Shown here: piece after piece, positions 61,786 through 64,000 of the stretch
Numbering within the stretch: position 1 is the stretch's first letter
Layout: each line of letters starts with the position of its first letter
Assembly: GCF_016695175.1 (NCBI RefSeq)
Contig: NZ_CP068022.1
Coordinates: forward strand, 854,001 to 918,000
Length of the DNA stretch: 64,000 bases
From: Pseudoalteromonas sp. GCY
Lineage (GTDB): Bacteria; Pseudomonadota; Gammaproteobacteria; Enterobacterales; Alteromonadaceae
Direction of reading: 5' to 3'
Position numbers and translations under genes: made by a program
The notes under the pieces: model-generated
Seen by the model: only the letters and a program-made list of their open reading frames with translations
Told to the model about the DNA's origin: nothing
Databases searched by the model: none

Positions 61786-64000
61786 ATGGATCTGCATAAA
61801 TACATTCCTCTACGCACAACCCTAATTACGTTGTTAACAGGCGCTTTAGTCGCATGTGGTGGGGACTCAGATAACGATATAAATAAACCAACGAACAGCC
61901 TACCGATTGCTCAAGCAGGAGAAAATCAAACGGTCGATGAAAAGGCAACCGTCACATTACATGGTAGTGGCACAGATAACGATGGGGTGATTAAAAGCTA
62001 CCAGTGGCAGCAACTTTCAGGCCCCCCAGTTTTGCTATCGGACCAAAGCAACGCAATTTCCTCATTTGTGGCTCCAGATGTCACAGAAAACGAGGAGTTA
62101 AGCTTCGAATTAACAGTTATTGATGATGAAGGAGGAAGTGCTACTGATCAGGTAGTTGTCACCGTAAACAACCTGAACAACATAACGATTCAATTGCAAG
62201 TACCTCAGAGCATCGCGAAAGGATCGTGGGCACAATTAAAAGCAGATATATCGAGTGCCGTTGAAATTGACAGCATCGTATGGGAAGAATCAACAGATAT
62301 AGAGCTTAACATTGATAACGATAAACCTGATTTTGCTTCACTAAAAATCCCTGAAGACTACACTGGAGATAACCTTGAGCTTACGGTCACTGTCTCAGAT
62401 AAATCAGGCTACTCTACCTCTGCAAGCGCCAATGTAGAAGTTGCTGAAGCAATAGATTTTGTTGACTACACAGGTGACCATGATGAGCAACCGCTTGAAG
62501 ATGCTGAAGTCATCGCTACATTAGACCCGAGCAGCGAATTGAAGCCGGCAACAAGAGCCGTTGACGGTTACACAACCTTCATCGTTGATGGCCAATCGGG
62601 AGTAGAAATTACCCCAGAGATGGGTAGGCTCACACTCACCGCAGGTGCGTTAAGCGACATACAAGTCGGTGATATTATAGTCGGTGTCACCACTGATGGC
62701 GACACCGGTTTTATGCGTGAGGTTCTTGATATTAATGGTAATATTTTAACTACCTCGCAAGCACCATTACACAAAGCTTTTCCAGATGCAGACGTTAAAC
62801 TAGACCTTGTTATCACGAACCAAGCAGCGACACTTAATCAGTCGATTTCAACTGCTAATAATACGGTACAGTCGAGTGTAGATGTTCCTATCTTAACGTT
62901 CTCAAGAACACTGCAACAAAAACTAAGCCCTGAAGTCACGTCTGTTGTAGAACTAAAGATGAACTCAAGCGCTCAGATAGGAATAGAGTTTTCAATTATT
63001 CGTGGTGAGGTAACTCACTTTTCTACAATTGCTCAAGCAGATTACCTCACTAATACTTATCTAAAAGCGAACTACAGTTACAAAGGAGGCCTGAACAAAA
63101 GCAAGGTATTCAATCCCATTATTAACAAAAATGTTAAGCTATTCGTGGGGCCTATTCCTTTATTTTTAAACGTCAAATTACACCCACAACTTGGCGCTAA
63201 TGTTATTGTTGCTGGTAAAGCAAATTTAAAGATGGGTATTAGTGCATCAGGAAACTATAGAACCGGATTCAAATATCAAAACGAAAAACTGAGCCCAGTT
63301 CACAGCTTTGTGCCTGTCATATCTCAAATTGGACCTGAATACCAACTATCAGGTGAAACATCAGCAAAAGTAAAAGCAGAGCTACAGTTTATGCTTTCTG
63401 CTTACGAGTTGTCTGTACCATTACCATTTGGGAATAAGATAGAGTTAGATGGCCCTGGAGCAGGGTTAGCAATGGGCCCATATGCAAAATATGCTGCTAA
63501 AGCAAACTACAAAAGCGCAGATCATGAGCCAAATTGTAAACTTGAACTCTCAGTAGGATTAGGAGTTAATGCCAACCTAGATTACGGCTTTGTAGGCGAT
63601 ATTCTTGGGCTGACAAGTAAAGCTAAGAAGAAAAAGATTCCTCTTTATGATTTGGAGCAACCAATTTGGGGCTCTGAAGTATGCCCATTTGAGACTCAAT
63701 TCAATACGCTTACAGGTGCTATCTCCGACGTTGACGGTAGCCCCATATCAGACGCTGATGTGTCACTCACAAACGTAAGCACTGGGCTTTCTCAACAATT
63801 ATCATCCGATACCAGTGGCGCCTTTAGTTCTCCACCACTCGCAGTTGGTGATTATCATGTGATCGCTTCTAAATCGGGTTTTCAACCAGAGCGCATTACA
63901 ATCACTGTTACCGAGGACACCAACCAACCAGTTCAATTAATTCTGCTCAGTGGTGAGCCCGTAGATGGTAGCAACCCAATTGACGACAACCTAGGCAACC
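61786..64000 (+). CDS. Large lipoprotein with PKD-like and carboxypeptidase-regulatory domains (3' partial)
   Basis: The frame is open from the ATG at 61786 (AAGGA five bases upstream) to the window edge, about 738 codons. A lipoprotein signal (MDLHKYIPLRTTLITLLTGA with Cys24 in LVAC) is followed by a PKD/cadherin-like domain (AQAGENQTVDEKATVTLHGS, then GVIKSYQWQQLSGPP, about 45-130). A long middle part has strands and no motif I recognise. Near the window end lies a carboxypeptidase-regulatory-like domain (LTGAISDVDGSPISDADVSL, GDYHVIASKSGFQPERI). It is probably a surface-exposed adhesion or substrate-capture lipoprotein. It is not seen to end here. Confidence 0.85.
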   Translation, partial: MDLHKYIPLRTTLITLLTGALVACGGDSDNDINKPTNSLPIAQAGENQTVDEKATVTLHGSGTDNDGVIKSYQWQQLSGPPVLLSDQSNAISSFVAPDVTENEELSFELTVIDDEGGSATDQVVVTVNNLNNITIQLQVPQSIAKGSWAQLKADISSAVEIDSIVWEESTDIELNIDNDKPDFASLKIPEDYTGDNLELTVTVSDKSGYSTSASANVEVAEAIDFVDYTGDHDEQPLEDAEVIATLDPSSELKPATRAVDGYTTFIVDGQSGVEITPEMGRLTLTAGALSDIQVGDIIVGVTTDGDTGFMREVLDINGNILTTSQAPLHKAFPDADVKLDLVITNQAATLNQSISTANNTVQSSVDVPILTFSRTLQQKLSPEVTSVVELKMNSSAQIGIEFSIIRGEVTHFSTIAQADYLTNTYLKANYSYKGGLNKSKVFNPIINKNVKLFVGPIPLFLNVKLHPQLGANVIVAGKANLKMGISASGNYRTGFKYQNEKLSPVHSFVPVISQIGPEYQLSGETSAKVKAELQFMLSAYELSVPLPFGNKIELDGPGAGLAMGPYAKYAAKANYKSADHEPNCKLELSVGLGVNANLDYGFVGDILGLTSKAKKKKIPLYDLEQPIWGSEVCPFETQFNTLTGAISDVDGSPISDADVSLTNVSTGLSQQLSSDTSGAFSSPPLAVGDYHVIASKSGFQPERITITVTEDTNQPVQLILLSGEPVDGSNPIDDNLGN

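Noticed and set aside
1..64000. CRISPR arrays, tRNA and rRNA genes
   Set aside because: I saw no regularly spaced repeats and no tRNA T-loop/anticodon patterns while reading; a covariance-model scan was not possible here.

Overview
The window looks like a chromosomal segment of a marine gammaproteobacterium close to Pseudoalteromonas. The evidence is a low-to-moderate GC content, a high density of TonB-dependent receptors, secreted peptidases, a GH19 chitinase and periplasmic lipoproteins, and the deoB-deoD / udk-nupC arrangement. There is no rRNA, tRNA or CRISPR array that I can recognise. The assignment is inferred from protein character, not from a marker gene.

Layout. 1-8.3 kb: the end of an HDAC-family deacetylase, an Oar-like TonB receptor, a headless gene remnant beside an inverted-repeat element, two periplasmic solute-binding-like proteins, a TPR membrane protein and a ferredoxin-NADP reductase. 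8.3-13.7 kb: nucleoside salvage, with deoB-deoD on the minus strand and udk-nupC on the plus strand, divergent across a control region that carries two copies of one palindrome. 13.8-24.3 kb: a drug/metabolite exporter, a WD40-like lipoprotein, a DUF3667 protein, an RNA m5C methyltransferase, a GH19 chitinase, a GNAT-FAD oxidoreductase-GNAT operon and two tandem outer-membrane barrel paralogs. 24.4-28.7 kb: an overlapping hybrid histidine kinase and HD-GYP response regulator. 28.8-38.7 kb: an ABC transporter with a CrtC/AttH-type lipoprotein, an SDR, a SpoIIAA-like protein, a porin-like barrel and a tricorn-like protease.

38.7-42.5 kb is a decaying patch. It holds an alpha/beta-hydrolase lipoprotein, a frameshifted relic of a second copy of it, and a small lipoprotein gene interrupted by an ISAs1-family insertion sequence.

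The most interesting locus is 42.65-46.8 kb: three tightly packed genes encoding a 771-residue VioB/ferritin-like protein with a six-cysteine C-terminal segment, a DUF692 (MNIO) iron enzyme and a DUF2063 partner. I infer that the MNIO enzyme modifies cysteines on the large protein, so the substrate would be the tail of a ferritin-fold protein and not a small precursor peptide. A CadC-like membrane regulator follows.

48.9-54.4 kb: a hydrolase-TPR protein, a small periplasmic protein, an S9 peptidase, an AraC regulator and a class I glutamine amidotransferase. 54.4-56.7 kb is a cluster of small unknown genes separated by two similar attC-like segments, so probably an integron-cassette-like island; one of its genes appears frameshifted. 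56.7-64 kb: a DUF1624 membrane acyltransferase-like protein, a TonB siderophore receptor with a palindromic operator candidate, a TraT-like lipoprotein, and the start of a large lipoprotein with a PKD-like domain that runs off the window.
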